Shown in pieces: positions 1 through 11,962 of a stretch of DNA of 64,000 nucleotides. Within the stretch, counting starts at the first letter, position 1. Every line of letters begins with the position of its first letter. The notes under the pieces are model-generated. The model did not search any database and had not been told where the DNA came from. It worked only from the letters and a program-made list of their open reading frames with translations. A program made the translations under genes and the position numbers. The stretch spans positions 291,039,560 through 291,103,559 of the forward strand of contig JAYESD010000001.1 in NCBI GenBank assembly GCA_036927565.1, in the 5' to 3' direction. The DNA comes from Tuctoria greenei (taxonomy: Eukaryota > Streptophyta > Magnoliopsida > Poales > Poaceae).

Positions 1-155
1 TCAAGGTGTTGCGCTCCTCCTCCGGGGCTTTGCTCTCATGATCAAAGGAGAGCTGGACTTGCTGAAGATTTGAGCAGGCATTGTCTATGGACAATGCCAA
101 GGGGATAGGCTCCGAACCTGCTGGGATCAACTCCGCTGGTTCCAGAGGATTTTCC

Positions 156-255
156 ATCACAAAAATTGGATCCCACTCTACAAGGGTGGTCCGCTGAGCC
201 TTTGTATCACAAAAATTGGATCCCACTCTACAAGGGTGGTCCGTTGAGCCTTTGT
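156..255. repeat. 50-bp tandem duplication (two copies)
   Basis: Positions 156-205 and 206-255 are near identical; the one difference seen is C/T within CCGCTGAGCC versus CCGTTGAGCC. The unit lies in the low-complexity part of the Retand-1 antisense ORF. Because 50 is not a multiple of 3 the duplication shifts the frame. Confidence 0.95.
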
Positions 256-510
256 GGTACTGGCTCGGCCCGCTGGGAGCTCTTCGGCTGCTGTTGAAGA
301 AGATCCTACTGGGGGAACTTCCACCACCAGAGCAGAAGTTGAAGGCCCTACTTCTGGACCTTCAGTTGTTGGCCCCGCAAGTGGAGGACCAGTCGCCACC
401 TCTTCATGTTGCTCCGGCTCTGGTCCAGACACCTCCAGGGTAGCTACCTCCGTGGCAACGACTGAGGCTTCATCTGGTGCCTCTACCACCATTGGCTCAG
501 ATGCCGGCGC

Positions 511-515
511 GTCAG
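511..515. repeat. Target-site duplication GTCAG (left copy, Athila element)
   Basis: GTCAG directly precedes the first LTR base (TG at 516) and is repeated exactly at 9996-10000 after the last LTR base. Confidence 0.95.
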
Positions 516-2187
516 TGTTGACGGTTGTTATATACCAATTTCATCCGTCAATTTAACTCAGTTATGTGATGGATTTGTCATTTCTTGCACACATCACCTT
601 TCTATCTAACCCAATTCCACTTGGACTTGGAGAAATATGTGTATGCAGCATTTTATGCAGTAAATGAGGAAATGTAGAGGAACCAATCCTATAAAATATC
701 ATCTCACCAATCAGGCGACGACACGTGGCATCCCATGGATCAAATGGCCCACAAACAGAAGTATCCGAGGAGATCCAACGGTGTATCACCCATATACATC
801 AAGGGGGCCCACCTGGCAGCCACCTGGAGGAACCACTCCACGTTTGGAGTGCTGACCAGGTCGACCGAACCCCTGGTTTGACCGACCTCTTCCTGGTGCC
901 AAACGCGGTCAAACGACGCGTGTTGGCTCCTCCTGGCTTGAAGGAGTCAATGGTGACTGATTCACGCACTTTTGGTGGCAGGAACCGACCTCAACAATAG
1001 TATAAATAGGACCCCCTACCCCTCACTTCAACACACACCACTTGAGCTTCATATTTATTGTATACACTATCATCCATAGTCTTAGAGGAGATGGGTTGTA
1101 GAGAGGAGAGTCTCTAGTCCCAAGTCCAAATTGGGAAAGGAGTAAGGAGTCTCTCTCTTCCAAATCCTACATTGGGAAAGGTATGGCTCATGTATTCTTT
1201 CTTGTAATTGTGACTTTATGCATAATAAAGATATTATCTTTAGTCTCTACTTATACATATACTTGAGCAAAGCGTTTCTTGTTTGATTGTGGAGTCCATG
1301 TATGTGGAAGGTATAGCTTCTATGACTATTGCATCATGAACATATCTCATTATCATAGAACCTATAGACCCCCACTATAGTCTAGTTAATTATAACATAA
1401 CTAGGTTAGTATGGATAATTATGTTGTGTATTAACATTGGTTCAATGATGATTCAATTCATTGCCTTAGGATGGATTTTGCCTAGGCTCTTGAGGTAATT
1501 ACTTAATATGCTAGCATGGTGCTAGGATAGCTAAGTAGCATTGGATGTCTCGTAGACCCATGGATTGAAGAGGTAGGCAGTAGGTGGTGACAACCCTATC
1601 TGTCCTTTGTAATCCTCCACGTTCGGCTATGCCACAGGCTCTTGGCGGGAGTCGCCCTAGTATTGCTAGGGGTAAGCCCGTGCCCGATATGTTGAACCAC
1701 ATAGCATAAGTATTCACTATTGATCTAGCTTATGAATAATTAGTTTAGGCTATGTATATGTACAATAGAGCATAGTAGGAGTACCTCCATAACTCTCAAC
1801 CTTAACTAACCTCTAGGATCCTTTTATCCCCCTTAGACTTGAAAGCTTTTGTGTGTGTCACACTACTTCCACTATTATTTTATCCATCCTTACTAGATTC
1901 TTACCTAGACCTTTCTACCCTTTCCACTTGATGATTGTTATATCTCTACCCCGCCTTCCTTTGGGATCAAATAAATGACACCCTTGGGAATACTCCTAAG
2001 GGGAAATGCTACAATGATACCTCCGTACGCTTGCGGAATTCACTTTGTGATCCAATAGAACCATTAACAAGCATTTTTGACACATCAGTTGGATATGTTT
2101 AGTTAATAGTGCGTAAGTAATACCAACAAGCATTTCTGGTACTATTGCCAGGGATGATTTGTTAGTATACCTTAGGAGCCATCAACA
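516..2187 (+). repeat. Athila-like 5' LTR (1672 bp)
   Basis: It starts TGTTGACGG and ends GCCATCAACA, and is collinear with 8332-9995. It includes a TATA box at 1001-1008. A same-family solo LTR in reverse orientation occurs at 25131-25238 plus 51243-52650. Confidence 0.96.
1001..1008 (+). promoter_or_regulatory. TATA box of the Athila-like 5' LTR
   Basis: TATAAATA lies about 490 bp into the LTR and is followed by a CA-rich stretch typical of a plant start region. The same motif is conserved in the 3' LTR (8809-8816) and in the reversed solo LTR (52168-52175), which argues that it is functional. Confidence 0.7.
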
Positions 2188-2195
2188 AGCATTTC

Positions 2196-2213
2196 TGGCG
2201 CCGTTGCCGGGGA
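2196..2213 (+). other. Primer binding site, tRNA-Asp type
   Basis: The 18-mer TGGCGCCGTTGCCGGGGA begins 8 bp after the 5' LTR. It is complementary to the 3' end of plant tRNA-Asp, the primer usual for Athila elements. It would prime minus-strand DNA synthesis. Confidence 0.9.
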
Positions 2214-2325
2214 AGGCAAATAGATATATAACATGACTAAGTGAATAGGATAGAACCCTGGGTAGGATTTTAGTAGGATAACCATTATTTGTTTTCGCAT
2301 TTTAAATGTGAAAACAGGGTAGTGT

Positions 2326-4731
2326 ATGTCTGGTTTCCGCCTGCCGGAAAACTTTGTTGAAGATCCTGAATCTCTTCTGAGAGACCGACCCCGTGTTGTT
2401 ACTCCTCAGAAGATTCGAGCGGCAAACCAAGCCAGCATTTCTGCATCAATAATCCAAACGCCAATGGCTCAGAAGACCCTTCGTGAGTTCTCAGCTCCCT
2501 CTGCTAACGATGTGCCTATTGGGCCCATTGTTAATACGGGAGATGTGAACTTCGAGATCAAAACTGGCCTTATCACTATGGTGCAAGCCAACCCATTCTG
2601 TGGGAAGGCTAATGAGGATGCAAGTGCTCACCTGCAACAATTCCTCGAGATCTGTAGCACTTTTAAGATCAAGGACGTGTCTCCGGATGCGGTCCGTATG
2701 AGACTGTTCCCGTTCTCTCTCCTTGGGAGAGCGAAATAGTGGTTCTACGCGAACCGAAGTGCTATAGAGACTTGGGAGAAGTGTTCTACGGCATTCCTCG
2801 CCAAATTCTTCCCGTTGGGCAAAACCAATGCCCTACGTGGAAGGATTTCCAGCTTTCAGCAAGAGCCCAAGGAATCTATTCCCGAGGCATGGGAAAGGCT
2901 TCAGGAGTACATCCTAGCCTGTCCCCACCATGGGATGGATGACTGGCTCCTTATTCAGAATTTCTATAACGGGTTGATCCCATCAGCTCGTGACCATTTG
3001 GATGCTGCTGCTGGAGGAGCCTTCTTCTCATTGACGGTGCCAAAAGCTAAAGATCTTATTGAGAAGATGGTGTCCAACATGGGATGGAACGATGAGCGTC
3101 TCCATACCCGACAGCGAGGCATGCACACCTTGAAGGAGGTGGACATGATCGCTACAAAATTGGACCTCCTAATGAAGAAAATTTATGGACAAGCCAGTGG
3201 TGAAGTGTCCGGCAATGCCTATGCCCTAGACTCTCACATAACGTTTGAAGTCTATGGCAACACGGGTCATATGGGCAATGATTGCCCAGAAACTCGTGAG
3301 GATGCCCTATACCTCACCAACAATGGAAATTTCAACAACAATGGCTATCGTCCAGGAGGTCAAGGGTGGGGTCAACAACGCCCATTCTTTCAAGGAGGGT
3401 ACAACAACAATGGTAACCCTGGAAATCAGCCCAACTTGAGAGAACTTGCCGTTAGCCAGCTCAAGATCAACGAGGCCCTATCCAAGAAGCTGTCAGCTAA
3501 TGACAAGACCCTAGAGAATATTAATGCAAAGATTGAAGGACTATCCTCAGCATTCAAGAATCAACTGAGCTTCAACAAGATATTGGAGACTCAGCTGGCA
3601 CAACTTGCTGCAGTTGTCCCTCCATTGGAAAACAACATAATTCCGGGGCAGCCAGAAGCCCCAGTGGAGAACGTCAGTGCAGTGGTTACGAGAGGAGGAA
3701 AGAACCCTTGTGACCCACCATATCCCACACAAGAAAAGAGGGCAACTGAGCCTGAGAAGGAGGATGTCCCAAGTGAATTACTTGGTGAGAGAATGGCTAA
3801 ACACATTGAAGACACAAACTTATTGCCATTCCCTAACAGGCAAAGGAAGCCAACTGTGGATGAGCAATTCAACCGTTTTGTTGTGATCATCAAAAAGATC
3901 CACATAAATGTGCCCTTGATTGATGCGATGCAAGTCCCCACTTATGCTCGCTATCTCAAGGACATATTGAACAACAAACGGCCATTGCCCACCACTGAGG
4001 TCGTCAAGCTTACGGAAGACTGCAGTGCAGCCATCCTCAATAGGCTTCCTGAAAAGAAGAAGGACCCTGGATGTCCTACCATTTCATGCTCAATTGGGGC
4101 TCACCACTTTGACAAGGCACTTTGTGATTTGGGAGCAAGTGTTAGTGTGATGCCCAAGGTTGTGTTCGACCAGCTGAACTTCACAGAACTGACTCCAACA
4201 CCAATGCATCTACAACTGGCTGACTCTTCAGTTCGTTATCCAGCGGGTATTGCTGAAGACGTCCCGGTGAAGATCCGAAACTGCTTCATACCTGTGGATT
4301 TTGTGGTGCTAGACATGGACACCGAAAAAGATACACCACTCATTCTTGGGCATCCATTCCTCAGCACTGTAAAAGCTCGCATAGATGTGGGAGCTGGAGA
4401 AATCCACTTCCATATCAATGGCAAGGAGGAAAGGTTTAACTTTCAGCCTAGACCAGAACAATGCTCCATGATTCGAATCAAGTATGGGCCGAATGATAAA
4501 CACATCAGAGAGGTCAAGGTCACACCTCCAAAGGTGGACTCACTCATTGCATTCATGAGAAGATTAATGTACAAGGAGAATCCGTCATTTCGACCACGCC
4601 GATATCGAAAGGCGACGGAATCGTCTGGACCTTCCCGAAGGCCCAAGTCCATCAAGCTGCCAAAGAAGGAATGGCGGAAGAAGCAAGACAAGCCGTCCGA
4701 ACCCATCCCTCCGGGCCCGGATTTAAAATGA
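2326..4731 (+). pseudogene. Athila-like gag-protease ORF with one internal stop
   Basis: One reading frame of 801 codons is broken only by TAG at 2737-2739, where a glutamine (CAG) would fit the Athila gag consensus before W-F-Y-A-N. The N-terminal half is the retrotransposon Gag region, with W-E-R-L and F-Y-N-G-L near 2900-2980, that would assemble virus-like particles in the cytoplasm. A zinc-knuckle relic follows near 3245-3290: G-N-T-G-H and D-C-P remain but the first two cysteines are F and Y. The C-terminal part is a retropepsin-like protease with the active-site motif D-L-G-A-S at about 4126-4140 and the flap-side L-G-H-P-F-L near 4345. ATG at 2326 lies 112 bp after the primer site. 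The stop and lost cysteines mark a decayed copy. Confidence 0.88.
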
Positions 4732-5452
4732 AGACGAAGGAATGTCCATCTCATCGGATGGTGGTGAGACCTACGCCAATAGGTTAAATTGGTAGTTATC
4801 CCACTTTATTTTTCTTTCTTTCTTTTTCCACCCCATTTGAATTTTTCCCATTGCATATTTGATTTTTCCTAGCAAGTTGAGAATCTTATATTCTGAACTA
4901 TCATTTTTCTTTCTTTCTTTTCAAAAGAAAATTTTTGTTGGATTTGAAAAAGGGTTTTTATTTGAAAAACAATTTTTTTCTGAGCTGCACATGTGGCATT
5001 TCACCAACGTGCTAACTTTATAGCCATTGGGGAGCCATTTGCCAAAAGGGGAACCAGAGGGGCCACCTGTCAGGTCGGTCGACCCCCCTGGTCGGCCGAA
5101 CAGGGAGTGGAGCCAATTTGGCTCCCCTTCCTTCAACGGCTACATTTTGAACCCTAAGTGACCGTTGGAAGGTGCACCCTATAAATTGTGGCCGTGAGGA
5201 GCACCTCTCTTCACACACCACATCATTTTACACCTCCCCAAGTCACTCTCTAGGTCATTTTGTTTTTCTTGCTCTTCATTGCAACACTCTTGATCAAATC
5301 CATCCCCAAAAATATTTTCTTTTGTTTGCATTTGCATTTTACACTCAAGCTTTCAAGAGGAGATAATTCGTTGAGAGTTTTGTTTTCCAAACATCGCTTC
5401 TTTTCGGATTTTTCTCGCCTTGTTTTGTTCTCGCTTGTTGAACTTAAAAAGC
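4732..5452 (+). other. Spacer where RT-RNase H-integrase would be expected
   Basis: This 720-bp stretch joins the gag-protease ORF to the second ORF. It holds T-rich runs (TTTCTTTC near 4810 and 4905) and no coding similarity. In autonomous Athila elements several kilobases of pol occupy this position, so its absence defines the copy as non-autonomous. Confidence 0.7.
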
Positions 5453-6976
5453 ATGAAGAGGTTGTTTGGAAAGAGGAAGGAGGCTGCAAGCTCAAGCCAT
5501 GGTGAAGGTTCTAGAGCACGCCTCTCTTCCATGGGTACAAGCCCAAGGACGAGAAGTGTGTGTGAGGACACTCCCATGGAAGAGAGAAGCAACCCACACC
5601 AACTTCTTCATGACAACAACCTCGACATACGAAGCGAAGTTGAAGATCAAGCACACAGGCTTCTCCAAGATCGTGAGTTCCGCCACACCAAGGCTTACGA
5701 TCCGCATTTGATCTCCAAAATAGTTATGGACTCCGAATTTCTTTCCATTTGGCATGCAATTGGATTTGATGACTTTGGTTGCATAGAGGAGAAAGGTTCA
5801 CGCCTTCTCACTATCCAATTCCTTTGCACACTAAGAATAGGATTTGATGGTATTTCTTTTAGATTATTTCAAAATGAATACAACATCCTATGGAAAGAAT
5901 TAGGTAGCATCCTAGGCTTCCATAAACGGTGTTTGCTAGATTTAGACAATTTGCCTAAGTTTAACAAACAAAGTTTTTGGCATGAGCTAACTAGTGAGGT
6001 CACATGTAGGGCTCCTAGGAATAGCCACATCCAAAACCCTACATTTTGCTTCATGCATAGATGGGTGGCTATGACTATGTTCCCTAGGGGAGATGTTAGG
6101 GTTGTGTGGGATGATGAATTGAAAATTTTGTTTGCCATGACTAAAAAGATAAAAGTTGCTCCAGTCAAAGCCATGATGACACAATGGTTAGATTACATTT
6201 CAAAATCAGGACCAATCGAATGCACTTCATTGATTACTCATATTGCTGAAAGGGTAGGAGCACTTAAATACTCTTCATTTGGATATATTGAAACTGAAGG
6301 AGAATTAATTGATGAAGACTATTTAGTGCAAGAACATACCCTTAAGCATGATCAAGATGGGTCCTTGATATTTTTCTATCCTGGCTTTGTCAATGAAATT
6401 CGGTTACCTAACCCGGATTTTCATTTGTACAAATGCCGGAGGCTAACCATTAACCTTCTTCCCCTTGAGGAAGCAAGAAGAAGTAATGTCTCTGGCAGGA
6501 TAACAAGGAATCGTGCGAGGGCTGCAGCCACACGCATGCCACCGATAATCTCTCCGGTCCATGAATACCAAGAGGAAGAGAACCCAACGGGTTATGCGTC
6601 CGGATGGACTCAACCTCCGACGTATGATACTGGGGGATCATCTTGGCAAGAATGGCAAAGGGATCAACCCTTATCCTCTTCAAGATCTAGAAGCTTGCCC
6701 CCAACGTCCATGAGAGGACATCGTTCCTTTTCGTCCAGAAGTCATCATGACTATAGCCAATGAATGACAAACCTCACTAGACGTATGGGAGAAATTGAAG
6801 TGAGAACGGGTGACATCTACAACACACTCCAGGAGCATGTTCAAGGTACCCAGGATTGGCAACAACACATGGATGTGCAATTCACCAATGTCAACACGGC
6901 GCTAGAACAACAACAAGCCGATCTTGCAGCGTACTTCCGTCATCAAGGGTTCAGCCCTTATCATGGAGGTAGTTGA
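5453..6976 (+). pseudogene. Athila second ORF (env-position, plant-transposon-protein-like)
   Basis: A frame of 507 codons from ATG at 5453 is interrupted only by TGA at 6761-6763. Upstream ATG 5420 is possible but 5453 begins the basic M-K-R-L-F-G-K-R-K start. The product resembles proteins annotated in grasses as ATHILA ORF or putative plant transposon protein: a globular part with F-x-S-I-W-H-A-I-G-F, F-C-F-M-H-R-W and F-P-R-G-D-V motifs (roughly residues 90-270), an Arg-rich stretch (residues 340-360), and after the stop a helical segment with heptad-like spacing, suggestive of a coiled coil. No signal peptide or transmembrane helix is evident, so a true envelope role is not supported. 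It occupies the position after pol, as in Athila. Function unknown. Confidence 0.75.
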
Positions 6977-8331
6977 AGAACAAGCTTGGGGGAGGACCCC
7001 CACTTGAGGTAACATGTATCACATTCCTTGCATATTTATTTTCCATCCATCATCCACCTTGCATTTAAAAAAATATAGGTTAGATTTGTTTTCATCAAAT
7101 AAAGATGTGCGGTAAGAATGATTTAGAATTCACATAGATGAAATGATGAATAATTGCTCTGTTTTATTTTCCTAAGTCTCTAGTTTACAACTTGCTACTC
7201 TCCAAATATTGCTTTCATTGGTTTGAAATACTTTTACCTTAATTTGGAAGTTGTGGGTAGCAAAAACTTAATCTAATTCTAGGTTGTTGTGAGATTAGAA
7301 TTGGTAATAGGGCTTCTAGTCCTAGTTTGAAAGTAAAACTTAAGATTTCCGGAGAAATTCTAAAAAGATTTAAGTTTCCCTCAATTAATTGGAAATACCT
7401 AATAAAGCCATATGATGTTTATACATAGACAAAACTTTATGCATATACTATTTGCTTTCACATTGAGCCTAGTCAAACTAGTATAGACCTATGTGAGAAA
7501 TCATTCAACTCTTTTTGAATTCAAGGCTTCACTTGCACATGCTATACTTCTACACTAGAAGTAAGCAAAACATCCATCATATCCACCATACCATAATAAA
7601 AAGAGAAACTCCATGTTATTCATGTTTAGCACTCTCTTCAAAATTCATTGCAAAGAAAGGGAGTAGAAGACATGGCTACAAAAATGAAAAAAAGGCATGC
7701 TTACATCATAAGCATGAGAAAAAAAGAGAAGAAAAGTAGCCATGTTTCATCCCTGCAAAAGAAAGAGAGATTACACCAAAAAGGAGTTATCTCAAGTATC
7801 CACATCCACTTCCACTCCATCACACATGCACTAGTCTTGAATCAAAATGTTTTGATTTGAATTCTCCTAAGGCTTACTCTTTTGAATTAGCAATATATAT
7901 GATGAAAATATGCCTACTTACTTTCCTTACCAAGCTCCACATACAAGCCATATTCAATGAGTAGGAATAGTAAAGGCACAATACTTTGGTGAGGAAATAT
8001 TTCCTCTATCCACAAAGGAGTGACTAAGAGAATCAAATTGAGGTACTTAATATCTAAATTGAATTCTCCGAGATTTAAGTGGAACTTGATTTCTAGGCTA
8101 TGTTTGCCTCATTTGCTATTCTACCTTTCAACTACTCATGAATATGAGAAAGCGTAAGCCCCATGATAACTTAAGAAGGGTAGAGTATCATAGCCAATTT
8201 CTGCAATACTAGGTAGAGTATCTTGTTTTGCATTAGATACTTTTGAAAATAAGACATTGTAGCAACTCCTGATCATCAACCTAAAGTCTTGACTTTGCTC
8301 GGGACGAGCAAAGGATAAGCTTGGGGGAGTT
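6977..8331 (+). other. Athila 3' untranslated region with polypurine tract
   Basis: This is AT-rich DNA with short A- and G-rich stretches (AAGAAAAAAAG-type near 7690-7740) and no supported gene. It ends in a purine-rich TTGGGGGAGT immediately before the 3' LTR (about 8321-8330), which fits a polypurine tract for plus-strand priming. A second TTGGGGGAGG is at about 6986-6995, just after the second ORF. Confidence 0.7.
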
Positions 8332-9995
8332 TGTTGACGACTGTTATATACCAATTTCATCCGTCAATTTAACTCAATTATGTGAAGGATTTGTCATTTC
8401 TTGCACACATCACCTTTCTATCTAACCCAATTCCACTTGGACTTGGAGAAATATGTGTATGCATCATTTTATGCAGGAAATGTAGAGGAACCAATCCTAT
8501 AAAATATCATCCCACCAATCAGGCGACGACACGTGGCATCCCATGGATCAAATGGCCCACAAACAGAAGTATCCCAGAAGATCCAACGGTGTATCACCCA
8601 TATACATCAAGGGGGCCCACCTGGCAGCCACCTGGAGGAACCACTCCACGTTTGGAGTGCTGACCAGGTCGATCGAACCCCTGGTTCAATTGACCTCTTC
8701 CTGGTGCCAAACGCGGTCAAACGACGCGTGTTGGCTCCTCCTGGCTTGAAGGAGTCAATGGTGACTGATTCGCGCGCTTTTGATGGCGGGAACCGACCTC
8801 AACACTAGTATAAATAGGACCCTCTACCCCTCACTTCAACACACACCACTTGCGCTTCATCTTTATTGTATACACTATCATCCATAGTCTTAGAGGAGAT
8901 GGGTTGTAGAGAGGAGAGTCTCTAGTCCCAAGTCCAAATTGGGAAAGGAGTAAGGAGTCTCTCTCTTTAAAATCCTACATTGGGAAAGGTATGGCTCATG
9001 TATTCTTTCTTGTAATTGTGACTTTATGCATAATAAAGATAGTATATTTAGTCTCTACTTATACATATACTTGGGCAAAGCGTTTCTTGTTTGATTGTGG
9101 AGTCCATGTATGTGGAAGGTATAGCTTCTATGACTATTGCATCATGAACATATCTCATTATCATAGAACCTATAGACCCCCACTATAGTTTAGTTAATTA
9201 TAACATAACTAGGTTAGTATGGATAATTATGTTGTGTATTAACATTGGTTCAATGATGATTCAATTCATTGCCTTAGGATGGATTGTGCCTAGGCCCTTA
9301 AGGTAATTACTTAATATGCTAGCATGGTGCTAGGATAGCTAAGTAGCATTGAATGTCTCGTAGACCCACGGATTGAAGAGGTAGGTAGTAGGTGGTGACA
9401 GCCCTATCTGTACTTTGTAATCCTCCACGTTCGGCTATGCCACAGACTCTTGGCGGGAGTCGCTCTAGTATTGCTAGGGGTAAGCCCGTGCCCGATGTGT
9501 TGAACCACATAGCATAAGTATTCACTATTGATCTAGCTTATGAATAATTAGTTTAGGCTATGTATATGTACAATAGAGCATAGTAGGAGTACCTCCATAA
9601 CTCCCAACCTTAACTAACCTCTAGGATCCTTTTATCCCCCTTAGACTTGAAAGCTTTTGTGTGTGTCACACTACTTCCACTATTATTTTATCCATCCTTA
9701 CTAGATTCTTACCTAGACCTTTCTACCCTTTCCACTTGATGATTGTTATATCTCTACCCCGCCTTCCTTTGGGATCAAATAAATGACACCCTTGGGAATA
9801 CTCTTAAGGGGAAATGCTACAATTATACCTCCGTGTGCTTGCGGAATTCACTATGTGATCCAATAGAAACATTAACAAGCATTTCTGACACATCAGTTGG
9901 ATATGTTTAGTTAATGGTGCGTAAGTAATACCAACAAGCATTTCTGACACTATTGCCAGGGATGATTTGTTAGTATACCTTAGGAGCCGTCAACA
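8332..9995 (+). repeat. Athila-like 3' LTR (1664 bp)
   Basis: It is collinear with 516-2187, starting TGTTGACGA and ending GCCGTCAACA, followed by TSD GTCAG at 9996-10000. Its TATA box TATAAATA is at 8809-8816. An 8-bp deletion relative to the 5' LTR lies near 8475. Confidence 0.96.
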
Positions 9996-11962
9996 GTCAG
10001 TCACTTCCGCTTCAGCGACTGGAGCTTTAAGCATTTTCGGCTCAGCCGCCGGACCTTCAACAACTTCTGTCCCAAGGGCCGAAGCTTCAACCATCTCCGG
10101 CTCGATGGCCGTGACTTCAATTGCCTCTGGCTCAACGGCTAGGGCTTCGATTACTTCCAGCTCAAAGGCCGGAGCTTCTGACATCTCCGGTTCTGGCACT
10201 GGAGCATCAGCCTATGGTACTGTTGCCAGAGGTACATCTTCAACTTCTCCCCCTTGGTCCGGCGCTACCACGGGAGCTTCCGGTGAGGACTCTGAATCCA
10301 AATACACGACAGCTGGCGCCGAAGCTGCCGTGACTTCTGCCACCACTTGAGGAGGAGGCTCGGTGGTCGAAGCTGAAGCTTCGGCATGCACAGCCACAGT
10401 CGCTGCAATAGATGCCGAAGACCCTGACTCCTTTCTCGACACCCTGGAAATAAAGGAATGAGAAGATTAAAGACACAGCAAAAACAAGACTAGAATTTTA
10501 AGGCGAGCACTCGATGCTTACCTAGGGATGCTACCGCCCCAGTCACTGCATAACCTCTTCTTTTGAGGTCCAGAGCCAGGGCCCACCAAGTCTGGTGAGA
10601 CAACGACTTCGAACCTCAGCGGGGGACCACTTGCGGAAGCCGGAGTCCTCTCGGCTGGAGCTTCTCTTGGTCGGGAAGAACTCCCAGACCTGGAGCTCTT
10701 AGCCGGCACTAAGGCCGGTGTTGACTGTCCGGAGCTAGCGCCTCTTGAAGACGCCTGCGCCAGAGAAGGTGCAGCTGTAGAAGACATCCCTCGCCGGGGA
10801 GAAGGAGCCGTTGTAGAGGAAGTAGGCCTGACGGACCTCCCATCAGCATGCTTGAGCTTCCTCTTCTGGCTGGAGGGTTGGGCTGGCTCTTTGCCCTTGC
10901 CCTTGCCGGTGTCTTCAACCCTCTGGCTCAGGGTAGAGGCGGGCACTCCTTCAGAAGCTCGAGGATCACGATCCCGGAGGTCCAACGCCTCTCCACCTCA
11001 CCAAGGTCATCAAGCGCAGACATCTTCCTCCGGAGCACTCTGCTAAACTCTGGCTCCATGTTCAAAGGAAGGAAAGCACCCGACGGAACCAAGTCATTGC
11101 CTTCGACGTTTATCCCATGCTGAAATTTCTTGAGATGAAGCTTCGTCATCCAAGTTGGACTTCAGACTGGTTTCAATCCGGTCGTCATCCATCACGCTAT
11201 TGAGGGCCCAGACGAGCTTCTCCCTGTTCCTCAGCGGAGCCCACCTGTTGACCAAGAAGTTTCCGAAGACAATCTGAGGAGTCACTCCACCCTCCAAGCA
11301 TTCTCGGATCTTGGTCAGAATAGGGTTGAAAGCATCCGACAGCTCCAAAACTACATTCCAGGCGTCAATATCAACATTGGGGAGTCCTTGGGCCAGCTCC
11401 AACCTTTCGTGCTCCTCCACCGCAATGATGACCCAATCTTTCTTCCAGTTGTCCCATTTTCCGGAAGGGAACGACTTCAAATACTTGAAGGGGCAGTTCT
11501 TGCGCTTCACGAAATAGTAGAAGCCAAGAAGCTCAGTCCCCTTGCGAGTGGTGTGGACCGAGAAGAAGGTATGGAACAGCTCGATGCAGGGGGAACACCC
11601 ACCCACATCTCGCAGAAGTGGACGAAGGTCGCCACTAGCAGAAGAGAATGGGGGCCAAGATGATACAGCTGGAGATCGTAGAAGTCCAGCAACATTGAGA
11701 GGAAGCTTGAAAAGGGTGGGATCAATCCCACCATGGCATACGCTGAGAAGTACACCATGTCGCCATTGCGCTCCTTCTTGAATGGGAGCTTGCCGGTGCA
11801 GACTAGGTGGTTGAAGGAGTCACTGGACCATACCATGAAGGTTCGGACCTTCATCAGATTGTCTTTGCTCTGGATGCGGCTCTTGTGAAGACCCGGCAGA
11901 GCGGAGCAAAGGGAGGGAAAGTTAGGCGGAGTTTGGGAGGCTCTGAGCGCAAGTTTGATCAA
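9996..11962 (-). pseudogene. Retand-1 antisense ORF, N-terminal and middle part
   Basis: Reading leftward from about 11962, the minus strand encodes a Transposase_28-like (putative gypsy-type transposon) region with the signature Y-A-M-V-G-L-I-P-P-F-S-S-F and H-F-C-E-M-W-V-G-V-P-P at about 11780-11610. Then come a W-x-K-x-W-V region, a Lys/Ser/Pro-rich segment with G-K-G-K-G-K, a 78-bp intron (10444-10521), and Pro/Ala/Glu-rich repeats that continue across the Athila insertion to position 1. At least two frameshifts (near 11580 and 11150) break the N-terminal exon. It is transcribed, if at all, opposite to gag-pol. Parallel copies are at 46618-49890 (minus) and 54448-57236 (plus). Confidence 0.8.
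10444..10521 (-). other. Conserved intron in the Retand-1 antisense ORF (78 bp)
   Basis: On the minus strand the interval begins GTAAGC and ends TTTATTTCCAG, directly after codons for S-I-P-R. The same boundary occurs in Retand-2 (48356-48431) after N-T-P-R and in Retand-3 (55976-56033) after a related W-S-F-Q-G segment. Confidence 0.75.

Larger units (their letters stand above)
1..515 (-). pseudogene. Retand-1 antisense ORF, 3' segment (Pro/Ala/Glu-rich repeats)
   Basis: This is the minus-strand continuation of the antisense ORF at 9996-11962. Removing the Athila element with one copy of its TSD joins the reading frame without a shift. The encoded segment is low-complexity, with loosely repeated blocks of the form E-G-P-S-x-A-x-E-V-x-P-P-V-G, as in Retand-2 (47632-48355). 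Positions 1-140 match 47640-47760 of Retand-2, where the coiled-coil C-terminal part begins. A 50-bp tandem duplication at 156-255 alters the frame locally. Function of these antisense proteins is not established; only the N-terminal region has a named family (Transposase_28). Confidence 0.7.
516..9995 (+). mobile_element. Complete non-autonomous Athila-like LTR retrotransposon (9480 bp)
   Basis: Two LTRs (516-2187 and 8332-9995) begin TGTTGACG and end CAACA and are flanked by a perfect 5-bp duplication GTCAG. A primer binding site matching the 3' end of tRNA-Asp follows the 5' LTR, and a purine-rich tract precedes the 3' LTR. The interior holds a gag-protease ORF (2326-4731) and a second ORF (5453-6976), but there is no reverse transcriptase, RNase H or integrase, so the element would depend on enzymes from a relative. 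Both ORFs carry one internal stop. About 50-60 LTR differences counted by eye (near 3 percent) imply an insertion of roughly 1-1.5 million years at the commonly used grass rate of 1.3e-8 per site per year. Confidence 0.95.

Noticed and set aside
2196..2213. tRNA-like sequence (tRNA-Asp 3' end), and likewise TGGTATCAGAGC at 43228-43239
   Set aside because: Only the primer-complementary part is present next to LTRs; no cloverleaf, so these are primer binding sites and not tRNA genes.
7515..7860. Lys-rich small frames in the Athila 3' region
   Set aside because: They stem from an A-rich purine stretch with no start context or similarity.
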